Shown here piece after piece: positions 1-6,917 of a stretch of 18,878 nucleotides of DNA (the first letter of the stretch is position 1; every line of letters starts with the position of its first letter). The notes below the pieces were generated by a model. That model had not been told where the DNA came from. It ran no database searches and saw only the letters and a list, made by a program, of their open reading frames with translations. The position numbers and the translations under genes were made by a program. The DNA lies in assembly GCA_945487445.1 (NCBI GenBank), contig CALYTU010000016.1:1-18878 (forward strand). Reading direction: 5' to 3'. Origin of the DNA: an uncultured Clostridia bacterium (GTDB lineage: Bacteria; Bacillota; Clostridia; Oscillospirales; Oscillospiraceae).

Positions 1-49
1 GTTTCTCTTAGCTTGTGCAGAGTTGAATCAATTTGCCTTTTGGCCGCGG
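1..49. other. Left-edge segment not matching VirB4
   Basis: In Tn1549-like elements the residues just before INLDYSEDD in VirB4 are very conserved (a stretch ending in INPMD). Here the in-frame translation reads LNQFAFWPRL instead, and family similarity starts abruptly near position 50. The frame stays open. This could be a recombination or insertion junction, a chimeric contig end, or a truly divergent stretch; the sequence alone cannot decide. Confidence 0.45.
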
Positions 50-901
50 TTAATCAACCTGGACTATTCCGAGGATGATAACCCACTGGCGTTCAAAACC
101 GACTTTATCCTCGGCCTGTGCGAGCTTATTATCGGGAGGAAGGACGGTCTCGCGCCGGCTGAGAAATCCGTCATTGATCGCTGTGTCCGTGAGATTTATA
201 AACCCTATCTGGATAACCCGATCCCGGAGAATATGCCGATTCTGGAAGATCTCTATAATAAGCTGCTCGATCAGGAGGAAAAAGAGGCAAGCTTTATCGC
301 CACAGCGCTTGAGATCTACGTCCACGGAAGCCTGAATGTTTTCAATCATCGCACCAACGTGGACGTTGACAACAAGATCGTAAGCTACAACATCAAGGAG
401 CTGGACAAGCAGTTGAAAAAGATCGGAATGCTGATTGTCCAGGATCAGGTCTGGAATCGGCTTACAAGAAACCGCGAAGCCAAAAGATATACCCGGTATT
501 ACATCGACGAATTCCATCTGCTGCTGAAAGAAGAGCAAACGGCGGCCTACTCCGTCGAAATCTATAAGCGTTTCCGGAAATGGGGCGGCATTCCCACCGG
601 CTTGACGCAAAATGTCAAGGATTTTCTTCGGTCGAAGGAGATTGAAAATATCTTTGATAACTGTGATTTCATCCTGATGCTCAACCAGGCAGACGGCGAC
701 CAGGAGATTCTCGCGCCTCGGCTCCACATCTCGGAGCAGCAGCTTTCCTACGTTACGCAGGCACCGGCAGGGTCCGGGCTGCTTTTCTTCGGAAATACGA
801 TCATCCCCTTCAGGGATCGCTTCCCGAAGGACAGTTCGCTTTATCGGCTTATGACCACCAAGCCCCAGGAAGTTGCCGCAGCAGAGGATAAGCCGTCATG
901 A
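2..901 (+). CDS. virB4: VirB4/TraE-type conjugation ATPase, C-terminal part (5'-truncated)
   Basis: Cytoplasmic ATPase that powers assembly of, and substrate movement through, the type IV secretion channel of a conjugative element. The frame is open to the window edge; a TTG at 23 is not a credible native start because the N-terminal half with Walker A is missing. Numbering from that TTG, similarity to the Clostridial VirB4 family begins at INLDYSEDDNPL (residue 11) and runs to the end: EKSVIDRCV (47-55), FNHRTNVDVDNKIV (107-120), the Walker B strand RYYIDEFHLLL (158-168), KWGGIPTGLTQNVKDFL (186-202) and the usual C-terminal MTTKPQEV. The stop overlaps the next start as ATGA (898-901), which implies coupled translation. 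Residues encoded before about position 50 do not match the highly conserved family sequence expected there, so this end may be an insertion or assembly junction. Family assignment is secure; the real 5' end is outside the window. Confidence 0.9.
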   Translation, partial: FLLACAELNQFAFWPRLINLDYSEDDNPLAFKTDFILGLCELIIGRKDGLAPAEKSVIDRCVREIYKPYLDNPIPENMPILEDLYNKLLDQEEKEASFIATALEIYVHGSLNVFNHRTNVDVDNKIVSYNIKELDKQLKKIGMLIVQDQVWNRLTRNREAKRYTRYYIDEFHLLLKEEQTAAYSVEIYKRFRKWGGIPTGLTQNVKDFLRSKEIENIFDNCDFILMLNQADGDQEILAPRLHISEQQLSYVTQAPAGSGLLFFGNTIIPFRDRFPKDSSLYRLMTTKPQEVAAAEDKPS

Positions 902-2871
902 GCATCAAGGTAAAAACAAACGGCAGCGTCGGCCTGAAATTTGGCCCAGAGGAAAAAACCGCTGCGTCGAAACGAAAAAGGAAGGGCGCAAATTTCCTTG
1001 TAGAAAATGCCTCCGGACCAATCCTGAAGACAGAAGCGGCTCCGACTTCCTTAAAGGCAACGACGCAGACGATGCTAAAAAACGATACTGCGACTGCGCT
1101 ATCCGTAGCCCAAAGTGATTTCGTGAAAGCCGGAGATGAAGGAAAGCTTCGTATGGAGCAGGATGCTCCGCAGCAGTTGACGCCGCAGCGACCGTTTCCC
1201 CGAAAAGGTGACGGAGCTGTTGAGGCCGCGCCGCGTCAGAAGCTGTACTTTGACCAGCGGACAGGAAGAACCACTAATCGGCTGCGTTTCCACGAAAAGC
1301 AGGAACACACGACCAGGAGGGCGGCCGATGGCGCACTTCGATTTGCGAACCGTGCAACACCCGGCGCGAATGAAAACACTGATCCCAGCAAGGAAAGCGC
1401 ACAGTTTGCGAAGTCAACAGCGAAAGAAACCGTTTATCGCGCCGGGAGCGGCGCGAAAAGACTGCATCAGCATCGCGTAAACCGCAGAAATGCCGTAGAC
1501 GCTGTTCCCGGTGAAACGGAGGCTCCCGTCAAACTGTCGAATCCCATCTCAAAGCGTATGCAAAAGAAGAACATCAAGAAGCAGTATGCCGCAGCTCGGT
1601 ACAACCGTGCGGCTGACGTTCCGGGTCCTTCTGCTGCAAGCTCCGTAGTCAGAAAAGGCGGTGCTACGGCCAAAAGAACCTCGCGTTTTGCCGAGAAGGG
1701 AAAAAAACTGCTGCACTTTGCCAAAAAGAAGGGTCTGAGCATAATAGCTCTTATTGCTGCGGTCATAATGCTTCCCACGCTCTTGCTGCCCTCCTGCGGG
1801 ATGCTGATGGGCGGCGGCTCGGGGATCATTGATATGACCTCCTATCAGCCGGACGATGATGCCCTCCTCGGTGCGGAAGCTGCATACTGCGAGATGGAGG
1901 ATGCCTTGCGAGAACGCCTGGACAGTGCTAACTATGAAGCGGCACATGATTACGACGAATATCATTATGAGCTGGACACCATCGAGCACGATCCGTATGT
2001 GCTGATTTCCATGCTCTGCGCGGCCCATGAAGGAGCATGGACGCTGGAAGAGGTCATGCCAACCTTGGAGCTGTGGTTTTCCATGCAGTACACCGTTACC
2101 GAAACCGTGGTGGAAACCCCCATAGAAACGGACCCTCCCGAACCATTGGACCCGCCATCACCGTCTGACCCTCCTCGTCCTCCCGGACCCAGGCCGGGCG
2201 GCGAAGAGCCGCAGAGCAACCGCGCAGAGGCCCAGGCTGACGATCCGGCTCCCGAGACCTATAAGACCTGTACCGTGAAGCTGGAAAACTTCAACCTTGC
2301 ACATCTTCCCGTATATACCCTTTCGCAGTCCCAATTAGAGGTTTATTCCATGTATATGAGCACCCTGGGAAATCGGGAGGACCTCTTCCCGGATTCGGAA
2401 TATGTCGGACGATACGGAGAAGGCTCATATATGGACTATGCGATTCCCACGGAGGCCTTATCGGATGAAAAATTCGCCGCAATTATGGCGGAGGCCACAA
2501 AATACCTCGGCTATCCCTATGTTTGGGGCGGCGCATCTCCGGCGACCTCATTTGACTGCTCGGGCTACGTGTCATGGGTTATCAACCACTGCGGACTTGG
2601 CTGGAACATTGGCAGGCGCGGCGCAACAGGGCTGTATAACTTATGTACGCCCACGTCAACGCCACACCCCGGCGACCTGGTTTTCTTTGAAAACACTTAT
2701 CAGGCATCGCCGCAACCGCTTTGCACGCACGTCGGCATCTACGTCGGCGTTAACCCTGAAAATGGGCATCGCATGATGATTCATTGCGGAGACCCTATCA
2801 GCTATGCAGACCTGAGCAATTCGTATTGGGTCGAGCATCTGTACGCTTTTGGCAGACTGCCCGATCCGTAA
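898..2871 (+). CDS. Membrane-anchored NlpC/P60 peptidoglycan hydrolase of conjugative element (CD1108 family)
   Basis: Likely cell-wall endopeptidase that opens peptidoglycan locally for the mating channel. The 657-residue protein has a long basic, Lys/Arg-rich N-terminal region (1-280), one hydrophobic helix (about 281-298, SIIALIAAVIMLPTLLLP), an extracellular region (310-400), a Pro-rich stalk (about 408-435) and a C-terminal NlpC/P60 domain (about 523-655). The catalytic set is visible: Cys554 in SFDCSGYV, His611 in CTHVGIYVG and a third polar residue His629 in MIHCGD; the domain also has YVWGGASP just before the Cys. The start ATG overlaps the virB4 stop (ATGA), and AGAGGAT lies a few bases upstream. 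A pure N-in topology is inferred from the basic N-terminus and lack of a signal peptide. Elements of this family usually carry this gene right after virB4, which supports a role in conjugation. Confidence in family is high; the exact bond cleaved is inferred from the NlpC/P60 fold. Confidence 0.9.
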   Translation: MSIKVKTNGSVGLKFGPEEKTAASKRKRKGANFLVENASGPILKTEAAPTSLKATTQTMLKNDTATALSVAQSDFVKAGDEGKLRMEQDAPQQLTPQRPFPRKGDGAVEAAPRQKLYFDQRTGRTTNRLRFHEKQEHTTRRAADGALRFANRATPGANENTDPSKESAQFAKSTAKETVYRAGSGAKRLHQHRVNRRNAVDAVPGETEAPVKLSNPISKRMQKKNIKKQYAAARYNRAADVPGPSAASSVVRKGGATAKRTSRFAEKGKKLLHFAKKKGLSIIALIAAVIMLPTLLLPSCGMLMGGGSGIIDMTSYQPDDDALLGAEAAYCEMEDALRERLDSANYEAAHDYDEYHYELDTIEHDPYVLISMLCAAHEGAWTLEEVMPTLELWFSMQYTVTETVVETPIETDPPEPLDPPSPSDPPRPPGPRPGGEEPQSNRAEAQADDPAPETYKTCTVKLENFNLAHLPVYTLSQSQLEVYSMYMSTLGNREDLFPDSEYVGRYGEGSYMDYAIPTEALSDEKFAAIMAEATKYLGYPYVWGGASPATSFDCSGYVSWVINHCGLGWNIGRRGATGLYNLCTPTSTPHPGDLVFFENTYQASPQPLCTHVGIYVGVNPENGHRMMIHCGDPISYADLSNSYWVEHLYAFGRLPDP

Positions 2872-2878
2872 AAATGAC

Positions 2879-2885
2879 AAGGAGG
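2879..2885 (+). promoter_or_regulatory. Ribosome binding site deciding the ssb start
   Basis: AAGGAGG lies 8 bases before the ATG at 2894. This fixes the start at MLNQCNIMGRL rather than at an in-frame upstream ATG at 2849, which lies inside the NlpC/P60 gene and adds 15 residues not found in SSB proteins. Confidence 0.85.
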
Positions 2886-2893
2886 AAATTTAT

Positions 2894-3313
2894 ATGCTTA
2901 ACCAATGTAACATCATGGGCCGCCTCACCCGCGACCCGGAGCTCCGTCGAACGCAGTCCGGCACCCCCGTCGCTACCTTCTCCCTGGCGGTGGACAGGGA
3001 TTATGCCAACAAGGAAACCGGAGAGCGCCAAGCGGATTTCATCGACGTGGTGGCGTGGCGTCAGACTGCGGAGTTCGTCAGCAAATACTTCTCCAAGGGC
3101 CGCATGGCCGTGGTATCTGGCCGCCTGCAAATGCGGCAATGGACCGACGATCAGGGCAACAAGCGGACCAAGCTCGAAATCAAGGCCAACAACGTCTACT
3201 TCGGCGATTCCAAGCGTGAAGGTTCGCCTGACGAAGCCCCTGATCCGGCCGCTCCCGCAGCTTCCGCAGACTTCGATATGATGGAAGACGACGACAGCGA
3301 GCTTCCGTTCTGA
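2894..3313 (+). CDS. ssb: Single-stranded DNA-binding protein
   Basis: Binds and protects single-stranded DNA during transfer, replication or recombination of the element. The 139-residue product is the usual bacterial SSB shape: an N-terminal OB fold (about 1-105) with MGRLTRDPELR, the TFSLAVDR strand, DFIDVVAWRQTAEFVSKYFSKG and VVSGRLQMRQW, followed by a short acidic/Ala-Pro linker and the canonical acidic tip DDDSELPF. That tip in SSB proteins docks partner enzymes, so the element protein probably keeps the ability to recruit host or element helicases and topoisomerases. It is on the short side compared with chromosomal SSBs (about 150-180 residues). It lies 22 bases after the NlpC/P60 stop and 18 bases before the DUF4315 gene, in the same apparent operon. 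Confidence 0.95.
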   Translation: MLNQCNIMGRLTRDPELRRTQSGTPVATFSLAVDRDYANKETGERQADFIDVVAWRQTAEFVSKYFSKGRMAVVSGRLQMRQWTDDQGNKRTKLEIKANNVYFGDSKREGSPDEAPDPAAPAASADFDMMEDDDSELPF

Positions 3314-3331
3314 CCCGGGAGGAGTTGAAGC

Positions 3332-3583
3332 ATGAACCAAAAAATCAAGCGGCTGCGCGCGGAAATTGAAAAAAACGAAGGCAAAATAGCCGCGCTGCAA
3401 GAAAAGAACCGCGACCTTAGAAAGGAGCTTCAAGCCCAGGAGAACATGGAGATCGTCGGGCTTGTCCGTGAACAAGGTCTTTCCCTGGAAGAGCTTGCGG
3501 TTATGATGCGGCAGATCCGGGAAAATCCCATACCGCCCGCATATCCGACACAAAACGATCAGGAGGTAAAAAACGATGCGTAA
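3332..3583 (+). CDS. DUF4315 family small coiled-coil protein
   Basis: Protein of unknown function, 83 residues, found almost only in Clostridial conjugative elements. The first ~40 residues are charged with heptad-like spacing of Ile/Leu (KIKRLRAEIEKNEGKIAALQ), predicting a coiled coil; the rest contains EEL and MRQIRENP typical of DUF4315. There is no signal peptide or membrane segment, so it should be cytoplasmic. The start is supported by GGGAGGAG at 3317-3324, 7 bases ahead of the ATG. Its 3' end overlaps the start of the DUF4366 gene by 8 bases, and these two families are regularly neighbours, suggesting that they act together near the mating apparatus. No enzymatic motif is visible. 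Confidence 0.85.
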   Translation: MNQKIKRLRAEIEKNEGKIAALQEKNRDLRKELQAQENMEIVGLVREQGLSLEELAVMMRQIRENPIPPAYPTQNDQEVKNDA

Positions 3584-4466
3584 ACACACTATGCGGATGC
3601 TGGCCGGACTGCTGGCCATAGTGCTCTGCATCACCGCTTTGACCATTCCGGCCTTTGCGGACCCGGAGGAAACCGAAACTACCAAGCCGGAGATCGTGAC
3701 GCCGGTGGAAGAAGAACCACCCGTGATCTCAACCACCGGACCCAGCGACACCGTTACGCCGGAGACAGAGGCTCCCGTCACGGAAGTGCCAACGGAGTCT
3801 GCGACCGAGGCAACAGAGCCGGAAACAACGCTTGCCACGGAGCCCACAGAACCGGTAGAAGCTACGGAACCGGTAGAAGTCGCAGAACCGGACGGCACTC
3901 CTCGCAGCCGGTTTCGCTTCACCCCGGACGGACAGCTCACGCTGATTGACGATTTTGAGTACGTCGGCATGGACGCCGATGGAAACACCCTGTCCAAGCA
4001 GTTTCTGACCGTCGAGACCCGAGACGGTCATTACTTTTACATCATCATCGACCGGACCGGCGACACAGAAAATGTCTACTTTCTGAATCAGGTGGACGCC
4101 GCAGACCTTTCTGCCATTACGCAGATCGAGCAGAACGGCAACGACACTCCGACGCCTGCGAAGCAGACCGAGCCCGCGAAAGAAAACACAGAGCCGACAT
4201 CTACATCAGAGCCCAAAACGGAAACCGATGATCCGGGCGGCGAGAAGCCCAAGGAAGAGCCCTCCAAGCTGAAGGCATACCTTTCCCTCGGAGCCATCGT
4301 GTTGATTGGTGTTGGTGCTGCTGTCGTCCTGATCCTTCGCCGCAGGAAGGCCGCCAAAGCAAGCCCGAAGCTGCCGGAATACGATGATGACGACGAAGAT
4401 GACGAGGAGTTGGAAACTGAACCGGACGAAGACGCAGGAGACGTAGACGACGAAGATGATGAATAG
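3576..4466 (+). CDS. DUF4366 (CD1107 family) secreted, membrane-anchored mobile element protein
   Basis: Probable surface component of the conjugation machinery; its molecular role is not known. The 296 residues show a signal peptide (1-28, ending AFA before DPEE), a low-complexity Thr/Glu/Pro stalk (about 30-108), the conserved DUF4366 domain (about 112-183; RFRFTPDGQLTLIDDF, GHYFYIIIDR, ENVYFLNQVD), a second Thr/Glu/Pro stretch (190-230), one membrane helix (about 233-254) followed by RRRK, and a very acidic C-terminal tail (269-296, mostly Asp/Glu). The predicted topology is an extracellular N-terminal body and a short cytoplasmic acidic tail. The start is set by AGGAGG at 3561-3566, 9 bases upstream, and the start overlaps the DUF4315 gene by 8 bases. 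The family sits between the NlpC/P60 gene and topB in related elements, as here. Confidence 0.9.
   Translation: MRKHTMRMLAGLLAIVLCITALTIPAFADPEETETTKPEIVTPVEEEPPVISTTGPSDTVTPETEAPVTEVPTESATEATEPETTLATEPTEPVEATEPVEVAEPDGTPRSRFRFTPDGQLTLIDDFEYVGMDADGNTLSKQFLTVETRDGHYFYIIIDRTGDTENVYFLNQVDAADLSAITQIEQNGNDTPTPAKQTEPAKENTEPTSTSEPKTETDDPGGEKPKEEPSKLKAYLSLGAIVLIGVGAAVVLILRRRKAAKASPKLPEYDDDDEDDEELETEPDEDAGDVDDEDDE
3740..3895 (+). repeat. Degenerate Thr-Glu-Pro coding repeat in the DUF4366 gene
   Basis: Imperfect short repeats encode recurring ATEP, TEPE and EPVE units, for example two close copies of a unit reading roughly acGGAACCGGTAGAAG around 3846-3882. This is a stalk-like, probably disordered extracellular segment. 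Such repeats often vary in copy number between strains. Confidence 0.6.
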
Positions 4467-4477
4467 GAGGATGCCGC

Positions 4478-6565
4478 ATGAAACTTGTCATTGCTGAAAA
4501 GCCCTCCGTTGCTCAGAGCATCGCGGCGGTACTCGGCGCAACCTCCAGAGAGAACGGTTATCTGGTGGGAAACGGGTATCTCGTATCCTGGTGCTTCGGT
4601 CATCTGGCGGAACCGGCGCAGCCGCAGGAATATGACCCCAAGTTTAAGACGTGGCGGCTTGATGACCTTCCCATCATCCCAGCGGCATTTCGGTTTATTG
4701 TGCAGAAGGACACCCAGCAGCAGTTTAACCTTCTGCGAAAGCTGATGACCGACGCCAAGACCGAGGAAGTCATCAACGCCTGCGACGCCGGGCGAGAAGG
4801 CGAGCTCATATTCCGCTCGGTCTACTATCTCGCCGGGTGCAGCAAGCCCATGAAGCGCCTTTGGATCTCCAGCATGGAGGATTCCGCAATCCGGGAAGGT
4901 TTTACGAACCTTCTTCCGGGAGAAGAAAAGGACGGCCTTTATCAAGCGGCCCTATGCCGTGCGGAAGCTGACTGGCTCGTTGGCATCAACGCGAGCCGGT
5001 TTTTCTCCCTCGTCTACAATGATCGTCTGAACGTCGGGCGCGTCATGAGCCCGACCCTCGCGCTCCTGGTCCAACGCACGGCGGAGATCGAAGCCTTCAC
5101 CCCCGTCCCGTTTTGGAAAGTCCAGCTCGATCTCGGCGGCTTTTTCGCGGAAACGGAACGTATCAGCGAGAAAAGCAAAGCAAAGGCGTTGGCTGCGGCC
5201 TGCTCCGGTCCTGCAAAAGTTATCTCTGTGGAGTGTAAGGAAAAATCCGAAAAGGCCCCTGCCCTCTATGACCTGACTACACTGCAGCGTGACGCCAACC
5301 GCGCCCTGGGCTACACCGCCCAGCAGACCCTCGACTATACGCAGAACCTCTACGAAAAGAAGCTCTGCACCTATCCCCGCACAGACAGTCGCTTCTTGAC
5401 GGACGATATGGCATCCAGCGTTCCGACAATTGCCGCCGTTTCCGCTACGTTGCTTGGCCTGGATGTTATCACGGAGGTGAACGCAGCGCAGGTTTGCAAC
5501 AGCAAGAAAGTAACGGATCACCATGCGATTGTCCCCACGTCGAATGCGACGAAAAAAGCAATGGAGGAGCTGCCGGGCGGCGAGCGCGAGATTCTCAAGC
5601 TGATCGCCGGTGAAGTCCTCCGCGCTGTTTCCGGGCCGCACAAGTACGCCGAGACCACTACAGAAATCAACTGTGCCGATGCCAGCTTTACCGCAAAAGG
5701 TAAGACGGTCAGAGAGTACGGATGGAAGCTATATGCTGTGCAAGATCAGAGCAGCGAGGATAAAGCCGAGAATCCCGACAGGGAGCTTCCCAAGCTCACG
5801 AAGGGTCAGGAGCTGCCTGTCCAGGCCGTAAAGGTGAAAGAAGGGAAAACAAGCCCGCCCAAGCCCTTTACCGAAGACACGCTGCTGTCCAGTATGGAGA
5901 CTGCCGGCGCGAAGGAGACGCCGGACGACGCCGAGCGGAAAGGGCTCGGAACCCCGGCGACACGCGCCGGGATTATCGAAAAGCTCGTTTCCTGCGGCTA
6001 TATCGACCGGAAGAAGGCCAAAAAGATCACAAACCTGCTGCCAACCGATTCCGGCAAGGCAGTTATCACCGTACTCCCGGAGGACCTCCAATCTCCGCTG
6101 CTGACTGCCGAATGGGAACAGCGCCTGAAACAGGTGGAGCGTGGCGAAGTGGAGCCGGAACGGTTCCTCGCCGGAATCATCGAAATGGTGAAAGAGATTA
6201 TTTCCGGCTACACCGCACCGCCCGGAGCAAACACGCTTTTCCCAAAGCCGGAGCTTGCCGAGCTTGGACGCTGCCCCCGCTGTGGGAAAAAGGTCGTTGA
6301 GAATACCAAGGGCTTTGTCTGCGAGGATCGGAGCTGCGGCTTCGCTATGTGGAAGAAGAGCCGCTTCTTCAGCGCCAAGGGTAAAACCTTCACGGCAGAG
6401 ATTGCGAAAAAGCTGCTGGAGCACGGAGAGGTGAAGCTTACAGGCTGCAAGTCCGAATCCTCAGGCCGAACCTACGACTGCAAGGCGATCCTTGTTGATG
6501 ACGGCAAAACCACCGATTACCGGATCGAGTTCCTGAACCGGAAGCAGGGAGGGAGAAGTCAATGA
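4478..6565 (+). CDS. topB: DNA topoisomerase III (type IA)
   Basis: Type IA topoisomerase that passes single strands through a transient 5'-phosphotyrosyl break; in conjugative elements it is thought to help unlink DNA during processing and transfer. The 695-residue protein begins with the TOPRIM domain (MKLVIAEKPSVAQSIA, catalytic Glu7; DAGREGE at 103-109 supplies the acidic metal ligands). The catalytic Tyr is Tyr299 in LCTYPRTDSRFL. The gate/cap domain carries RVMSPTLALLV (188-198) and GLGTPATRAGIIEKL. A C-terminal zinc-ribbon-like segment (about 595-620; CPRCGKK then CEDRSCG) is followed by a small C-terminal repeat ending in RIEFLNRK. The length is normal for element TopB. AGGAGG at 4465-4470 precedes the ATG by 7 bases. 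The stop overlaps the next start by 4 bases. Confidence 0.97.
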   Translation: MKLVIAEKPSVAQSIAAVLGATSRENGYLVGNGYLVSWCFGHLAEPAQPQEYDPKFKTWRLDDLPIIPAAFRFIVQKDTQQQFNLLRKLMTDAKTEEVINACDAGREGELIFRSVYYLAGCSKPMKRLWISSMEDSAIREGFTNLLPGEEKDGLYQAALCRAEADWLVGINASRFFSLVYNDRLNVGRVMSPTLALLVQRTAEIEAFTPVPFWKVQLDLGGFFAETERISEKSKAKALAAACSGPAKVISVECKEKSEKAPALYDLTTLQRDANRALGYTAQQTLDYTQNLYEKKLCTYPRTDSRFLTDDMASSVPTIAAVSATLLGLDVITEVNAAQVCNSKKVTDHHAIVPTSNATKKAMEELPGGEREILKLIAGEVLRAVSGPHKYAETTTEINCADASFTAKGKTVREYGWKLYAVQDQSSEDKAENPDRELPKLTKGQELPVQAVKVKEGKTSPPKPFTEDTLLSSMETAGAKETPDDAERKGLGTPATRAGIIEKLVSCGYIDRKKAKKITNLLPTDSGKAVITVLPEDLQSPLLTAEWEQRLKQVERGEVEPERFLAGIIEMVKEIISGYTAPPGANTLFPKPELAELGRCPRCGKKVVENTKGFVCEDRSCGFAMWKKSRFFSAKGKTFTAEIAKKLLEHGEVKLTGCKSESSGRTYDCKAILVDDGKTTDYRIEFLNRKQGGRSQ

Positions 6566-6861
6566 GCAGAGTCGGCTTGACGAAAGAGGAGAAGGAGACC
6601 TTTATCTCCTTCTCCGAAGCGGATAAAACCGCTGCGGTCTCCACCTACAACACCCGGCTCCACCATAAGCTGGAAAAGCTGGCGGAGGACCACCCGGATC
6701 AAATCCGAAAAAGAGGTGGCGGAGGTTCTGGACCGTCCGAATATACCGTACCGATTGCCTGCATCAGCATCCGTCCTCCGTACAGCGAAGCCCGGAAAAA
6801 GGCTGATAGCGAAAGAGCCCTGCGCGCCGGCTGCCGGCCGCCCGGCGGTCGCAGCAAATAA
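6562..6861 (+). CDS. Small mobile-element protein of unknown function
   Basis: A 99-residue protein starting MSRVGLTKEEKETFISFSEA. Small proteins with this kind of N-terminus (GLT.EE.ET followed by an EAD..A.V.TYN segment, then KLEKLAE..PD) occur between topB and the ArdC-like gene in related Clostridial elements; none has a known function that I recognise. The C-terminal half has a short Gly-rich turn (residues about 51-56), a TVP strand, SIRPPYSEARKKADSERA and a basic end (GRSK), suggesting nucleic-acid or protein binding, but that is only inference. The start ATG overlaps the topB stop (ATGA) and has GGGAGGGAG at 6547-6555, so the start is well supported. No signal peptide or membrane segment. 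Confidence 0.75.
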   Translation: MSRVGLTKEEKETFISFSEADKTAAVSTYNTRLHHKLEKLAEDHPDQIRKRGGGGSGPSEYTVPIACISIRPPYSEARKKADSERALRAGCRPPGGRSK

Positions 6862-6917
6862 GCCTCAAAAACCCTTGAAAAATCAAGAAGAATCCGACGT
6901 ATACGTGGGAGGTAATT

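Noticed and set aside
873..1118. 81-codon + frame across the virB4/NlpC-P60 junction
   Set aside because: Shadow of the NlpC/P60 N-terminus in another frame; very basic, no motif.
2798..3997. 399-codon open frame on the - strand over ssb, DUF4315 and DUF4366 genes
   Set aside because: It is antisense to three well-supported genes, its translation is Ser/Val/Gly-rich low complexity mirroring the Thr/Glu repeats, and it has no family resemblance. A GC-rich codon-bias shadow.
4088..4945. 285-codon - strand frame across the DUF4366/topB junction
   Set aside because: It contains a long Ser run that is simply the complement of the Asp/Glu-coding tail; no plausible protein.
6705..6735. GGGGSG stretch that resembles an engineered protein linker
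   Set aside because: Short, encoded by mixed codons, and located in a natural family protein between two matching halves; chance Gly-rich turn.
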